Under the pieces are notes generated by a model. It was given only the letters and a program-made list of their open reading frames with translations, was not told the DNA's origin and made no database searches. A stretch of 64,000 nt of DNA from Leptodontidium sp. MPI-SDFR-AT-0119 (taxonomy: Eukaryota; Ascomycota; Leotiomycetes; Helotiales; Leptodontidiaceae), in assembly GCA_020726505.1 (NCBI GenBank), contig JAHLEZ010000006.1:2108001-2172000 (forward strand), written 5' to 3'. Below, in pieces: positions 51,101 to 60,879 of this stretch. A program made the translations under genes and the position numbers. Each line of letters begins with the position of its first letter. Within the stretch, counting starts at the first letter, position 1.

Positions 51101-51897
51101 TTCCTGTCCAACATTTCTCCCACACGGCACCAGACAATATAAATAAATGCCCAAGAATGCAGTTCAGCAACTTATTCAACCACCAGCCCTCTCGCCCACT
51201 CTCGTCCACACTCTCCAACGAGAGGGGAAAAAATGAAGAACAGAAAAAGGGAAATTCGGACTCCGCCAATCTTCCACCACACCACCATATTTTTCCGCAC
51301 CGTCGATCTCTTATCAGCGAGAAAGTCAACCTCAAATCTGCATATCTGCATCTCTGCAGCAGAACAGCCCTGCAACACATCTTGGCAAGAGCTCTCATTG
51401 GCGGTGCGTTTCGTCAAACGTCGCTCCCTGCGAAAAGGGGTTTAGGCGAGCGAGTCTCTAAGGCAGGTGAGAAATAAGGATTTGAGCGGAATGCATGTGG
51501 AGACGTAAGGTGATACAGACAGGAAATACGATGCGATAGATTAGCATGGTTAACGACGTGCATGCAGAGTACAGCCTAAATTTACGTAGGAGGCAGGCCA
51601 CGGGGGGTGCAGATAGCATCAGACATGAGAAATGCCGAGTGAGCGAGTGATCTGCATCGGTACTTTTCCTGTATGAGTACAAGTATCACTCAAGATCCAA
51701 CTTCAAATTATTTCTATCTTTCATTTCTTATCAGATCTTTAAGATCTTGGAAAGGAGAGATACTTCTCCTTTATTTTCCCCGATCTTTCCTCATGTCCTC
51801 TAATAGATCTCCTAAGTTCAAGTTATTGATTGCGCGAGTGTGAAGCAACTTTTCATCAGGGCCTGTCTCACCCTGTCAAAATCTCAACACAGTCAAA
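48199..51897. other. Long intergenic region
   Basis: About 3.7 kb without a recognised gene. The left part is the KH-gene promoter, with GCAC/CTGCCA repeats near 48408-48430. Frames at 48649-49095 and 49329-49775 (plus) have no family resemblance. A short frame at 50697-50834 (plus) encodes a 45-residue peptide with one hydrophobic helix. The right part precedes the transporter start. Confidence 0.4.
50697..50834 (+). CDS. Possible 45-residue small membrane peptide
   Basis: ATG-initiated frame ending at TGA 50832-50834. Residues 4-17 are strongly hydrophobic (YALFVSMFLGLLLL), followed by a charged helix and a single Cys. There is no homologue I recognise and no splice evidence; a chance frame is quite possible. 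Confidence 0.2.
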   Translation: MPSYALFVSMFLGLLLLQSQIRKLYRSLEAVDSRVARCTLSDNIL

Positions 51898-53721
51898 ATG
51901 ACTTTCCTATCAACATGCAAGAAACACAAAGGCTCAATCTACGTCTCAGCAGCCGCAAACATCGGATCAATCCTCTTCGGATTCGACACCGGCGTAGCAG
52001 GCGGCGTAGTCGCTTTATCCAGGTAAACAAACTCTTCTACTCTTCACTTCGTAATCCCAATCCCCAAAACCCAAGTCAACAAAAACAACACACTAACCTA
52101 CCTCCAGTTTCAAAACTGATTTCCACCTCTCATCCACCCCCAAAAAACTAGCCTCCACAACCGGCAACATAGTCGCCCTTCTAAACTTAGGCGCATTCAT
52201 CGGTGCCCTCTTCCCAGCCCTGCTCTCCCATCACCTAGGACGGCGGCACCTCCTCCTGACAGCCGGAATCTTCTTCCTCCTCGGTGGCATCCTCCAAACA
52301 GCGGCTCAACCACCCTCCCTCTCCATGATCTACGCCGGACGCGTGCTAGCTGGGTTCGGGGTCGGGGTCGTGAGCACCACTGCACCCATCTACGTAGCCG
52401 AGTGCTCGCCTAAGAAATGGCGAGGAGTGATGATGGGCGCTTTCGAGATGTTCCTCGTCTCTGGGGGGATGTTGGCGTATTGGTCCGTGTATGGCTGTGC
52501 GGTCCATCTGAAGCCCACGTCGAGACAGTGGCGGACGCCGCTTTCGCTGCAGATTGTCCTTGCGGTGTTTGTTATGCTCGGCTCGCTTGCGACGAGTGAA
52601 TCGCCGCGCTGGTTGGCGAAGCAGGGGAGGTGGGATGAGGCGACGAGGTCATTGTGTGTTTTGAGGGGTGCTGGGGAAGGGGATGTGGAGATCGTAGAGG
52701 AGTTGGCGGAGATGAAGGCGCAGATTGATGAGGAGGTTGAGATGACGGATGGGAGGAGGCTGGGGGAGATGTTCAAGGTGCGGAATTTGCAGAGGTTGAT
52801 GTGGGGGGTTTCGGTGGCGTTCTTTACTATGTGGTGTGGTCATAATGCTATTCTCGTAAGCTTCCTCTCTCCATCTCCCTCCTTTCATGTTTCTCTTGTG
52901 AACATGTCCTGACCTCTACAGTACTACGGACCAGCAGTCTTCAAGCAGATCGGCTTCACATCCCAGAACTCCTCCCTCTTAGCGAGCGGCGTCTTCACCT
53001 GCATTAAATTCGGGTCCACGATCCTCTTTCTCGTAAGCGGCGTGCAGATATTCAAGCGGAAAACCATGCTCATGGTTGGAGCATTCTTCATGGGTGGTTT
53101 CCTACTCGCTCTTGGTGCTGTGCTTAAAGCATATCCACCCGGTGCTGGCGATGTGTCGGTTCGCCAGCAGCGAAGGGGATGGTAAGTTGCTTTTCGGATC
53201 CTGCTCTAGTTTAATTTTTCTACCCCATGAGGGAGTTGGGACCAAGACTGACTTCTTTGGAATAGATGGCTCTGATCTACCTCTTCGTCGTAGCATATTC
53301 CCTCTCCTGGGGCCCGCTAGTCTGGGTTTACATGGGGGAGATCTTCCCCACCCGCCTCCGAGACTATGGAATGGCCATCTGTTCTATGATGGTATGGCTC
53401 ATGAACTACGTCGTTTCGAAAATTGCACCCATAGCAATTTGAATATTGGCTGGAAGACTTGGATGGTATGTCTCTCCCTCTCCCTACCTCCCCTTGACGA
53501 GAATTTGAGTTCGGACTTATACTGTGACCTAGATATTTGGGACTGCTAATATTCTCGCTACAATCTTCTCGTGATTCTTACCTGAGACGCAGAATTTGAG
53601 CTTGGAGGAGATGGATGTTTTGTTTAGGGTCGTGGAGGAAGAGCATCGTAAGAGGGATGTGGAGAACAATATAAACGAGAAATTGGGGACGGTCACTACC
53701 GTCGAGACAAGTCGAGGTTAG
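51898..53721 (+). pseudogene. MFS sugar transporter, apparently disabled (two frameshifts and a nonsense codon)
   Basis: Major facilitator superfamily hexose-type transporter of the plasma membrane. Exons read 51898-52022, 52108-52855, 52922-53181, 53266-53465 and 53533-53721. The family features are strong: ILFGFDTGVAGG in TM1, LGRR loop, GRVLAGFGVGVVSTTAPIYVAE, SESPRWLAKQGR, LVWVYMGEIFPTRLRDYG, and PETQNLSLEEMD near the end. Three lesions break it. Around 53156-53161 one base seems missing, since the frame must shift to give the family's GSPAAKGM before MALIYLFVVAYS. At 53438-53440 a T run is one base short, so the frame hits TGA instead of continuing into NIGWKTW. At 53572-53574 TGA stands where a conserved Trp (FSWFLPET) belongs. 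Splice sites remain intact, so decay is recent or the lesions are sequence errors. Confidence 0.75.
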
Positions 53722-53901
53722 ATATCACACTGCAGAAAATCATACACAAGGAGAGGACAGAAATTATGATGTTCTTGATAGTAGTTAATTCTCGATACTC
53801 CCCAGCCGATCTCAATACATGATATTAACAGGATCCAGAATCGGAGTTGCCCTGTAGACTTTTGCCTCATCAACATGGCCAAAAGCTCCCAACCCTACCT
53901 A

Positions 53902-56556
53902 CTATCTGTAAATCTCTCTCCTGACATCATCCGCATAAACCATCACTGATGATTCTCTTGCCCTAGGTCGCTCAATAAAAGCAACCTCAGCTGGCTGGCG
54001 TCCAACTGGTTCTTCGTAGTATCTACCGCCTTCTGGGATAACGACTGGCTCTCGGCGGAGTGCTGGATCTATTGGCCGAACACTGTATTCCCTTTGTGAC
54101 TGAGAAATACCAGTAAGAGGTGGGTCCATTGGCCGAACGCTGTATTCTCGTTGTGATTGTGGAACTAGCTCCCTGCGTGATTCTGGACGAACGCTTGCAG
54201 CATACTCTCTTGGGGGTCCCTCAGGACGAACACTCTGCATCCTCGTATACTCCCGGGGGATTTCATATCTGACAGGCTCTGGATACGCACTTGGTGCTCT
54301 TGGAATGTACTCCCTGCGTCCGTCTTCGGGTGTCAGTTGACGACTCCTGATCTGAATGTATTCTTCGCCAGGGGGTCCCATAGGAGTTGGACGGACAGAA
54401 TATTCTCGTTGGCGGTATGATCGGTATTCTGGCTGGTGAGGGATAGCGTACTCGGGTTGGGTGACGACTCGGCGAGGAACAGCAGGGGTTGGGGAGGCTC
54501 GCCTATAAACGATACCATCTTCCTCGAACTCTGCTGGGACTCGACTAGATACCGCTCGAGTTGGAGCCCGTTCGTACACGATCTCCGGCTCGCGGTATCG
54601 TATGGGAGGCGGTGGCAGAGGTTCATAGTACTTGCGACCAAAATCATCAATGACAATTCGCATACTTTGCCGCGGAGGAGCCAGAGGTATCGGAGATCTT
54701 CTTTCGCGGAAGATGGGAGATCTCGATCGTTCACGATCTGCTTCAGGACGCACACTTGCTCTTACAACTGGCTCTCTAACATACCGAGGCTCGTCGTAAG
54801 CTCTTCGCTCGACTACTGCGTGGGAGGCTGCTCTGACTTGACGAACTTCGCCTGGAGCATAAGGAAGGGCGAAAACTGGAGATTGGGGTCTTCTTTCATA
54901 CTGCCCATCCAAACGCCGGTACGCAGCTTCGTCTTCTCGCTCCACACGTCTATATGCAGGCTCCACACGGCGAAACTCGGGCTCATACCGGACCTCTTCC
55001 CGCTCCACAATTCGAGGAGCACGTACTTCTCGATACTGCTGCTCTGGCATCCGCTCGCGAACTTCCTCCACAGGCTCTGGTCCTGGCTCGTCGTAGTTGA
55101 GCTCTGCCGCATATTGACCTGATTGTCTTTGTCTCTTCTGTGGTCGAGGCAAGGGTGCCACTGCTGTGTATGGCGAAGGTGAACGAGGTTCGGGTTTGAT
55201 GTAGGGTGAGTCAGGGGTGTCAGCCGTCTCCTTGCCCTTCCTCTTTCTCTTCTTTTTCTCCTTTTCCTTCTTCTTGTCCGAAGCCTTCGTGCCTTTTGGT
55301 GAGCTATCTGTGCTTGAAATCCCAGTTGGCTGATTACGAAGCGTAGAAACCTGAGCAGGCTGCATCTCATCAACAGCAGCATGTTCTCGAAGTATAGGAG
55401 GATCTCTGGCTGTAGCTAATGGGGATACTCGAGCAGGTTGGGGAGCAATAGGAGACAAGTTGTGAGCACGAACCAATGGCGACGTGGGGATGTTGTCAAA
55501 TGCTTGCTTGAGTAGATCTTGAGTAGTTGTCTGCGTATATGCCGAGTTAGTCAAGGGCTCGAAATCGGAAGATATGCACCAGGTAGAAGGCGGGGAGATA
55601 TTTTGGGGTATGCTAACGTTGACAGTTCCTTGAGCGCGAGTAGATATGACGTCTCCTGAGGAGCTACTAGACTCTGAATTGCCCAGATCCGTACGCTGCT
55701 CGCGCGGCTTTGAGGTACTTTTCTGGAGTTGTGAGTGCTGCAACTGCGTACGAGCTTGCATAGCTAGATTGTTATCATTGTGTAGCGAAGTACCAGTCAT
55801 GACCACTTCTGAGTCCTCGACCTGGTTTTGTGCAGAATATCTCTCAGGGCGCTGGTCAAGCAATGACACGTTTTGCGACTGCAACTCAGCTGTGTCATTC
55901 TGGGCCCTTACAGGACTGGAAGGTTCTGGTGTATCATGCTGACTTGAATAGAAGGTGTTCTCATCAAAAGAGTCACTGGCAGCAGCAGAAGGCTCAACTT
56001 CAGGGGCAGTAGAGGGGTGAACAATTGCAAGCGCTTTTGACAGCACCTCAGAAAGATCAAAATTGGGCAGAGACTCGGACGTTTGAAGCAAAGCTTTCGC
56101 CGCAATACGCTGCTGTTCAATCTGATCCCTCAGGCCTCGCTCCAGTCTCTGCCGTTGTAGTTGTATCTCAGCCTTGATCAAGTCGTCGGATTTCTCCAAA
56201 AGAATCGGATTGATCTCCGACTTGGAAGACATGTGGATATGCGCGCCACCTGTGAGTCGCGGATTGATGGGGGATCTGTTGAAGAAAGACGTCGAGTCTT
56301 CTGTGCGCGAGCCAGGAGTTGTGCGCGTTGCAGGTGTGCTCAAGTTCGGTCGCGGTGTTGTTGAATTGGGTGAGGATATACCTCGGGCAATCTGCTTGCC
56401 AGCAAGGTGAGGTGGAATTTTTATGCGAGGATGAGTGCCCGCCAGCACGTTATCGCGAAACTGTACAATTCTTTCATACTCCAATATCTCACGAAGCTCC
56501 TCTGCGGTCAAGGACCCTCCGTTCGCCAGCGGAGGCGCAACAGCTCCCTGTGCCAT
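53902..56556 (-). CDS. Large disordered RE/RS-rich protein of unknown function
   Basis: Single uninterrupted frame of about 884 residues; the start is the ATG at 56554-56556. I do not recognise the family. The N-terminus has a short ordered-looking helix (LTAEELREILEYERIVQFRD) followed by a Ser/Thr/Pro-rich segment and a coiled-coil region (AEIQLQRQRLERGLRDQIEQ). A strongly basic cluster in the middle (DKKKEKEKKKRKRKGKE) looks like a nuclear localisation signal. The C-terminal third is rich in Arg, Glu, Tyr and Pro, with recurrent REYSVRP motifs. The absence of introns in 2.6 kb is unusual among its neighbours. Composition suggests a nuclear scaffold or RNA/chromatin-associated protein, but that is inference. 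It is divergent from the nucleotidase gene and probably shares its promoter region. Confidence 0.75.
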   Translation of the reverse strand: MAQGAVAPPLANGGSLTAEELREILEYERIVQFRDNVLAGTHPRIKIPPHLAGKQIARGISSPNSTTPRPNLSTPATRTTPGSRTEDSTSFFNRSPINPRLTGGAHIHMSSKSEINPILLEKSDDLIKAEIQLQRQRLERGLRDQIEQQRIAAKALLQTSESLPNFDLSEVLSKALAIVHPSTAPEVEPSAAASDSFDENTFYSSQHDTPEPSSPVRAQNDTAELQSQNVSLLDQRPERYSAQNQVEDSEVVMTGTSLHNDNNLAMQARTQLQHSQLQKSTSKPREQRTDLGNSESSSSSGDVISTRAQGTVNVSIPQNISPPSTWCISSDFEPLTNSAYTQTTTQDLLKQAFDNIPTSPLVRAHNLSPIAPQPARVSPLATARDPPILREHAAVDEMQPAQVSTLRNQPTGISSTDSSPKGTKASDKKKEKEKKKRKRKGKETADTPDSPYIKPEPRSPSPYTAVAPLPRPQKRQRQSGQYAAELNYDEPGPEPVEEVRERMPEQQYREVRAPRIVEREEVRYEPEFRRVEPAYRRVEREDEAAYRRLDGQYERRPQSPVFALPYAPGEVRQVRAASHAVVERRAYDEPRYVREPVVRASVRPEADRERSRSPIFRERRSPIPLAPPRQSMRIVIDDFGRKYYEPLPPPPIRYREPEIVYERAPTRAVSSRVPAEFEEDGIVYRRASPTPAVPRRVVTQPEYAIPHQPEYRSYRQREYSVRPTPMGPPGEEYIQIRSRQLTPEDGRREYIPRAPSAYPEPVRYEIPREYTRMQSVRPEGPPREYAASVRPESRRELVPQSQREYSVRPMDPPLTGISQSQREYSVRPIDPALRREPVVIPEGGRYYEEPVGRQPAEVAFIERPRARESSVMVYADDVRREIYR
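54050..54440. repeat. Internal coding repeat, REYSVRP units
   Basis: Within the disordered protein the peptide motif REY(S/A)-(x)-SVRP recurs about four times, twice preceded by SQ. At DNA level two copies near 54073-54105 and 54128-54160 are closely similar (GGCCGAACnCTGTATTC...). Confidence 0.75.
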
Positions 56557-57047
56557 CACGCAGCAAGCAATTGCAAATTAGTTAGGGGCTAAGTATATGA
56601 GACAAACAAATTGGTGGCCGGTAGGGCAGCACAAGGCAAGGCAATTCTACAATGAAGGAGTACAAGTAAACAAACAAACAAGTCGTTGAGGATGTCGGCG
56701 CGACGTGTGAAGGAAGGATGGATGATGCGAAGGAATAAGTCGAGAAGTCGAGAAGGGGCTGGGCTGCAGTAGTTTCATTTCGGCGAATGCCGTCAACAGT
56801 GTCCGATGCCCATGTCTGCCAAACACCCTGCCTGATTGGCCAACATAAGTGGGTGAGTGACTCTCAATGAGTCCTCGTCCTGGCCTACCTTACCTATTGC
56901 TTATCAAACACAAGGTGATAGATACCTACTTACATGTTACACTTCTCTTTCACTACTTCTACCTTGCGATCTCTTATAAGAAGGCCCGAGTCCAGATATT
57001 TCTTCAACCACAGTCAGCATAGATTTGTGTCAAGGAACTTCGCAAAC
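56557..57047. promoter_or_regulatory. Divergent promoter region
   Basis: About 490 bp between the minus-strand disordered-protein gene and the plus-strand nucleotidase gene. Holds short direct runs (ACAAACAAACAA near 56668-56680). No other gene. Confidence 0.45.
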
Positions 57048-57889
57048 ATGGCAGCGAATAGACCCGTCTTCTTTTTTGATATTGATAATTGTGTAAGTTG
57101 ATTCCTCTCCTGTGAAGTGACGAATTCTGCTGATAGACAAACTTTCATAGCTCTATCCAAAGAGTACGTATCGCTGAAAAGAACCTACTGAGCACCGATT
57201 TACTGCTAGTAGGCAAAAAGGTCCATGACCACATGTCCAGGTTGATCGACGAGTACTTCATGAAGCACCTGGATCTCACTCAAGAAGATGCATACAAGCT
57301 CCACCAAGAGTACTACAAGAACTACGGTCTTGCCATCGAAGGACTGACTCGGTATCACAAAATCGACCCTCTGGAGTATAATCGACAAGTCGATGATGCC
57401 ATTCCCCTCGAAGATATCCTCTCGGAGGACCCAGCTCTTCGAAAATTACTCCAAGATATCGATACCACCAAAGTTAAGCTCTGGCTCTTCACCAATGCCT
57501 ACGTTACCCATGGCCAGAGAGTAGTCCGCATTCTTGGGATTGATGATCTGTTTGAGGGCATGACTTTCTGCGACTATGGACAGAATCCCATCGTTTGCAA
57601 GCCTCGCGAGGAAATGTACGTGAAGGGTATGAAAGAAGCAGGAGTAACTGATTTCAAAGATTGCTACTTCGTTGGTATGTACTTGCATTGGTAGTAAGAA
57701 GTTGCAACACTACTGACATCACTAGATGACTCTGGGCTGAACTGCACTGAAGCCGAGAGACTGGGTTGGTCTGCTGTGCATCTGGTTGAAGCAGGTGATC
57801 CTCTGCCTGCTGTGAAGCCATGCAAAACCCAGATTAGAAGCTTGGAGGAGCTCAGAACTGTCTTCCCGCAGTTCTTCAAGACGTCGTAG
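57048..57889 (+). CDS. HAD-family pyrimidine 5'-nucleotidase (SDT1/PHM8 type)
   Basis: Cytosolic HAD phosphatase dephosphorylating nucleoside monophosphates; yeast Sdt1 detoxifies pyrimidine analogues and Phm8 acts in nucleotide salvage. Exons 57048-57092, 57151-57163, 57213-57674 and 57726-57889 join to 227 residues. Motif I is FFFDIDNCLYPKS (nucleophile D11, acid D13), split by a 13-nt microexon coding LYPK. The cap region follows (LHQEYYKNYGLAIEGL), then motif II (LWLFTNAY), motif III Lys in IVCKPREEMY and motif IV DDSGLNC. The C-terminus is short and normal. The microexon is forced by frame: without it the LYPKS motif and downstream frame are lost. Whether it is Sdt1- or Phm8-like cannot be told. 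Confidence 0.9.
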
Positions 57890-58216
57890 GCATGAATTGT
57901 GGCTTGGGTGTGTTGCTTGACCTCAGTATCATGCTGGAAGCTCCTCGGTGTCGTCAACGCTACTTAGTGCCCTCGCAGCGAATTTCGATGAGTGACTTGG
58001 GAACATGGAGATACCCACAGAATGCGTAGTAGACGGTTGATAGAGAGGCCGCATAGATGGCGTTGAGGTTTTTATACCTAGATCGGATGCAGTAGATGCA
58101 ACCATCCTGAAGTCATAACAAAGTGCAACGCCCCAATTTCATATCCAGGGTATTCCCAAACTCCAGACCAAATCCCCAACCCGTAGAAAATTCAGCAGCA
58201 CCCTGGAGCTGACTGC
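57890..58216. other. Short convergent spacer
   Basis: Between the convergent nucleotidase and MED21 genes; probably both 3' untranslated regions. No further feature seen. Confidence 0.5.
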
Positions 58217-58755
58217 TCAAGGCCTCTTGATGCCCCTTATGACACTCTCCAACTTCGCCAATGTCTCCTCATTCTCCTTCAGTGCCACCTTGTGTATCTC
58301 GTCTTGGGCCTTGATCTCTTCCTCCAGCTGCCGAATCATCCGCTCTTGATCCTTCTCACTGTTTTCGAGACCGGGTAGTACTGAGATGAGGAATTCGATT
58401 TGCTGCTCCTTGAGAATCAGATCCTGGGCGAGCTCCTTCTGCGCGGCTTTGAAGACTTCGGCGGGATATGGATTTACTGCGAGCAACTTTAGCTCAGAGG
58501 CTCAGCGCTCTGCAGGGAATGTGGAGATCTACCATCTTGCTCCTTTGCAGCTGGATCTGCCTCATTCTTGAGCTCTTGTCGCACAGTATCGTTCGGGCCA
58601 AGCGTTGCATAGTCATGGTGTTTGTGGACGTAGAAGAGGGATGCGACGAATTGATTTGCTAGCTATGGGGGGGTTAGTAGCAGATCTTCCGACTGGAATA
58701 CCAGGGAGCTTGCCTGATCAACAGCATCCTGCAGCTGGGTTAAACGGTCCGTCAT
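58217..58755 (-). CDS. MED21: Mediator complex subunit 21
   Basis: Middle-module subunit (Srb7) of Mediator, bridging RNA polymerase II and activators in the nucleus. Exon 1 (58755-58714) gives MTDRLTQLQDAVDQ and exon 2 from 58662 gives LANQFVASLFYVHKHHD, the canonical Med21 opening. The intron between them is GC-AG (GCAAGC donor at 58713, CTACTAAC branch, CATAG acceptor, 51 nt). The last exon encodes KELAQDLILKEQQIEFLIS and the hallmark LPGLENSEKDQE, then a coiled coil to the stop at 58217. The second intron is unclear: after EADPAAKEQD the frame breaks, and simple GT-AG choices give a 32-nt intron (58532-58501) or the wrong frame; a 62-nt GC-AG alternative also keeps frame. Expected length is about 140-151 residues. 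Confidence 0.85.
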
Positions 58756-59099
58756 GATGGCATGTAGATGTGAGGTTGCTCAGTCCAGAACGACGAGGCT
58801 GAATGCTTCCAAGGTTCTCCCGTCATGCAGCTCGGAAGAGTACCGAGCGACCAGCCAATCAAACACGTCTGGCTTGGACCAATTTCCTAGCTTAGACTTT
58901 AAATTTGTTTGGGACTTCCATCCGTCTTCAATGTCACAACAATATTTCACCATCTCACATTCACTCTGTAAATCATTTGTTTGCTTCCTCCAAATTCGAT
59001 ATTGCCTGCAGTCTCGGCACCAACTCAAACTCAAACGAATCATAAAGATGAGAACTATTACATGATATCTACAAACTCCTCAACTAGCAATCCGTCCAC
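58756..59099. promoter_or_regulatory. Divergent MED21/RRG7 promoter region
   Basis: A 344-bp head-to-head spacer between two divergent genes; likely shared promoter. No clear TATA was identified. Confidence 0.4.
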
Positions 59100-59792
59100 A
59101 TGCTTGCAGCACGCAGTCTACGGTTCATCCGACCTGCACAGCAACCGATATGCAGGAACTCTACAAACGCCTCCCCGGCCACAGACCTGACTTATCCTGA
59201 GTCACAGAGTCCCAACCACCATGATCTCCCGAGCTTTCTAGAATACGCTTCCCGGATCGACATGGACACCAAAAGTACCACCTATGTAGGAACCCATTAT
59301 GAGTATACCACTCAATCGGCACTAGAAGGGTTAGGGATGTCTCTCAAACGGATCGGCGGGAAATCAGACTACGGGATTGACCTGCTGGGAACCTGGTCAC
59401 TCCCGTCGGCGAGTGAACCGTTGAAGGTGCTCATTCAGTGCAAAGCCTTTGCCCGAAAGATCGAGCCGTCTCATGCGAGAGAGCTGGAAGGGGCGTTTGT
59501 TGGTGCTCCTACGGGCTGGAGAGGAGCAGGTGTGTTGGGCTTGCTTGTCTCGCAGAAGTCTGCTACTAAAGGCGTGAGGGAGGCTCTGGGCAGGAGTCGC
59601 TGGCCGATGGGTTATCTACTCTGCACGTCGGAGGGCAAGGTCTTGCAGATGGTGTGGAATAGGAGAGCAGAGCAGGAAGGCCTGGAGGGCATTGTCGTGG
59701 GATTGAAGTATGCTGGTGGCGACGCTGCTCAAAAGGAGGTCATTTTGACGTGGAAGGGAGAAGCGATCAGAACTGATCCTCATCCTGCTTGA
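59100..59792 (+). CDS. RRG7: Mitochondrial RRG7-like protein (DUF2034)
   Basis: Family named for yeast Rrg7, required for respiratory growth; it has a restriction-endonuclease-like fold and mitochondrial location. Single exon, 230 residues. The N-terminus (MLAARSLRFIRPAQQPICR) is basic, amphipathic and lacks acids, a typical mitochondrial presequence. The core has YVGTHYEYTTQSALEGLGM, KSDYGIDLLGTW around residue 88 and VLIQCKAF around 110, which supply the Asp and Q-x-K of a PD-(D/E)xK-like site. Downstream GVLGLLVSQKSATKGVREAL and WPMGYLL complete the domain. Length is normal and no lesion is seen. Whether nuclease activity is retained is unknown. Confidence 0.85.
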   Translation: MLAARSLRFIRPAQQPICRNSTNASPATDLTYPESQSPNHHDLPSFLEYASRIDMDTKSTTYVGTHYEYTTQSALEGLGMSLKRIGGKSDYGIDLLGTWSLPSASEPLKVLIQCKAFARKIEPSHARELEGAFVGAPTGWRGAGVLGLLVSQKSATKGVREALGRSRWPMGYLLCTSEGKVLQMVWNRRAEQEGLEGIVVGLKYAGGDAAQKEVILTWKGEAIRTDPHPA

Positions 59793-60059
59793 TTGCGAGG
59801 ACTCGACAGTTCTTTTTCATCTCATGTTTGTGTGCTTAGCATCACACAGTGTCACCACTTTCCGTCTGGAGTCATAATTCGGCTTGCTTCTGAGAATGGT
59901 GGGTGGAAACAACCCCCAGGGTGTCTTCATTGCCGACAAAGTGCATTTATTTGCCCCCATGTCCACCATTTCCCACGTCACAAGTTGCTACATCAACCCA
60001 GCACATCAAATTCTGGCATCACAACCACGTAGTGACGAGCCAATCTCACAACCGTCAAT

Positions 60060-60331
60060 ATGTGCCATCAAGTCATCCAGATCTTCAAGTGTGGGCACAA
60101 CAGCGAATCGAGAGTCGTACGATGCAAGAAACCTACTAGCGAATGTGAAGCAGTATTTCTGAGGGAAGAATTAGAGAAAGTCAAGGCGTTATGTGAGGTA
60201 CGTCAGTCTGGAAGGAATACCCTTATATGCAATGTACTGACACGGGTTAGCCATGTGGCAGAGCAGCAGAAAGGAAACGAGATGAGAAGGCTCAGGCTGC
60301 CAAAGCTGTTGATGAAGGATACTGGTCTTGA
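60060..60331 (+). CDS. Small Cys-rich protein, 72 residues, unknown function
   Basis: Two exons, 60060-60197 and 60251-60331. The 53-nt intron has donor GTACGT, branch ACTGAC and acceptor TTAG, and joins GAG to CCA. The protein has six cysteines: C2, C11 (in FKCGHNS), C22 (RCKKP), C29 (SEC), C46 and C49 (LCEPCGR), suggesting a small zinc module of CGH plus CxxC type. A charged helix (RAAERKRDEKAQAAKAVDEG) and a terminal GYWS follow. It lacks a signal peptide and so is probably intracellular. I recall similar short CGH/CxxC proteins in other moulds but cannot name a family. The intact intron and ordered Cys spacing argue against a chance frame. Confidence 0.65.
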
Positions 60332-60879
60332 CGAATTCAGAGGGTGTAGGACGGAGATGGGTGAGAATTGGATGACATGGGAAACTGGTGGGCAAATTGG
60401 TGGCTTTCGCAATGACGCAGCAGTTGGTTGTTTCCTGTGAACTCGGGACACAGGTGTTGGGAATTGGGAATTGGATCTCATTTTCTAATGGGGGTGCGGG
60501 TAGCGTTCATTTGGGTGTCATGGATATCTTCAATGTTGGTACGGGAAGAAAAGTGGTCCCATTCGATGTCTATACTTACAAGTGCCAGAGACGGCTATCC
60601 TCATTAATCAAGTGTAGCAACATGACCGAGCGGCAAATTGAAGGGTGATTTTCATTATTGCAGGCCAATTTCGGACAATCGTGATGTATGAAATCCCTGG
60701 TATCTCCCGTCCTGTTGTGTATCTGAGCAATAGAAGCCCCCAGCTTTCATACCATTCTGTTGCAACCCCAAATCCCTAGCAAAATCACAAAGCAAGCGCC
60801 ATCAACTCCCCATCCCATCATCCCTCAAGCACTCATCAAATCCACGGCACCTCGGAAGGTAAGAAGCACTTCATCCACC
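60332..60879. other. Convergent spacer
   Basis: Between the small Cys-rich gene (plus) and the Cys-rich gene at 60880-61551 (minus). No gene recognised; likely 3' untranslated sequence. Confidence 0.45.

Noticed and set aside
54436..55122. Plus-strand 228-codon frame
   Set aside because: Antisense shadow of the RE/RS-rich disordered protein; low complexity of the real gene keeps the reverse frame open.
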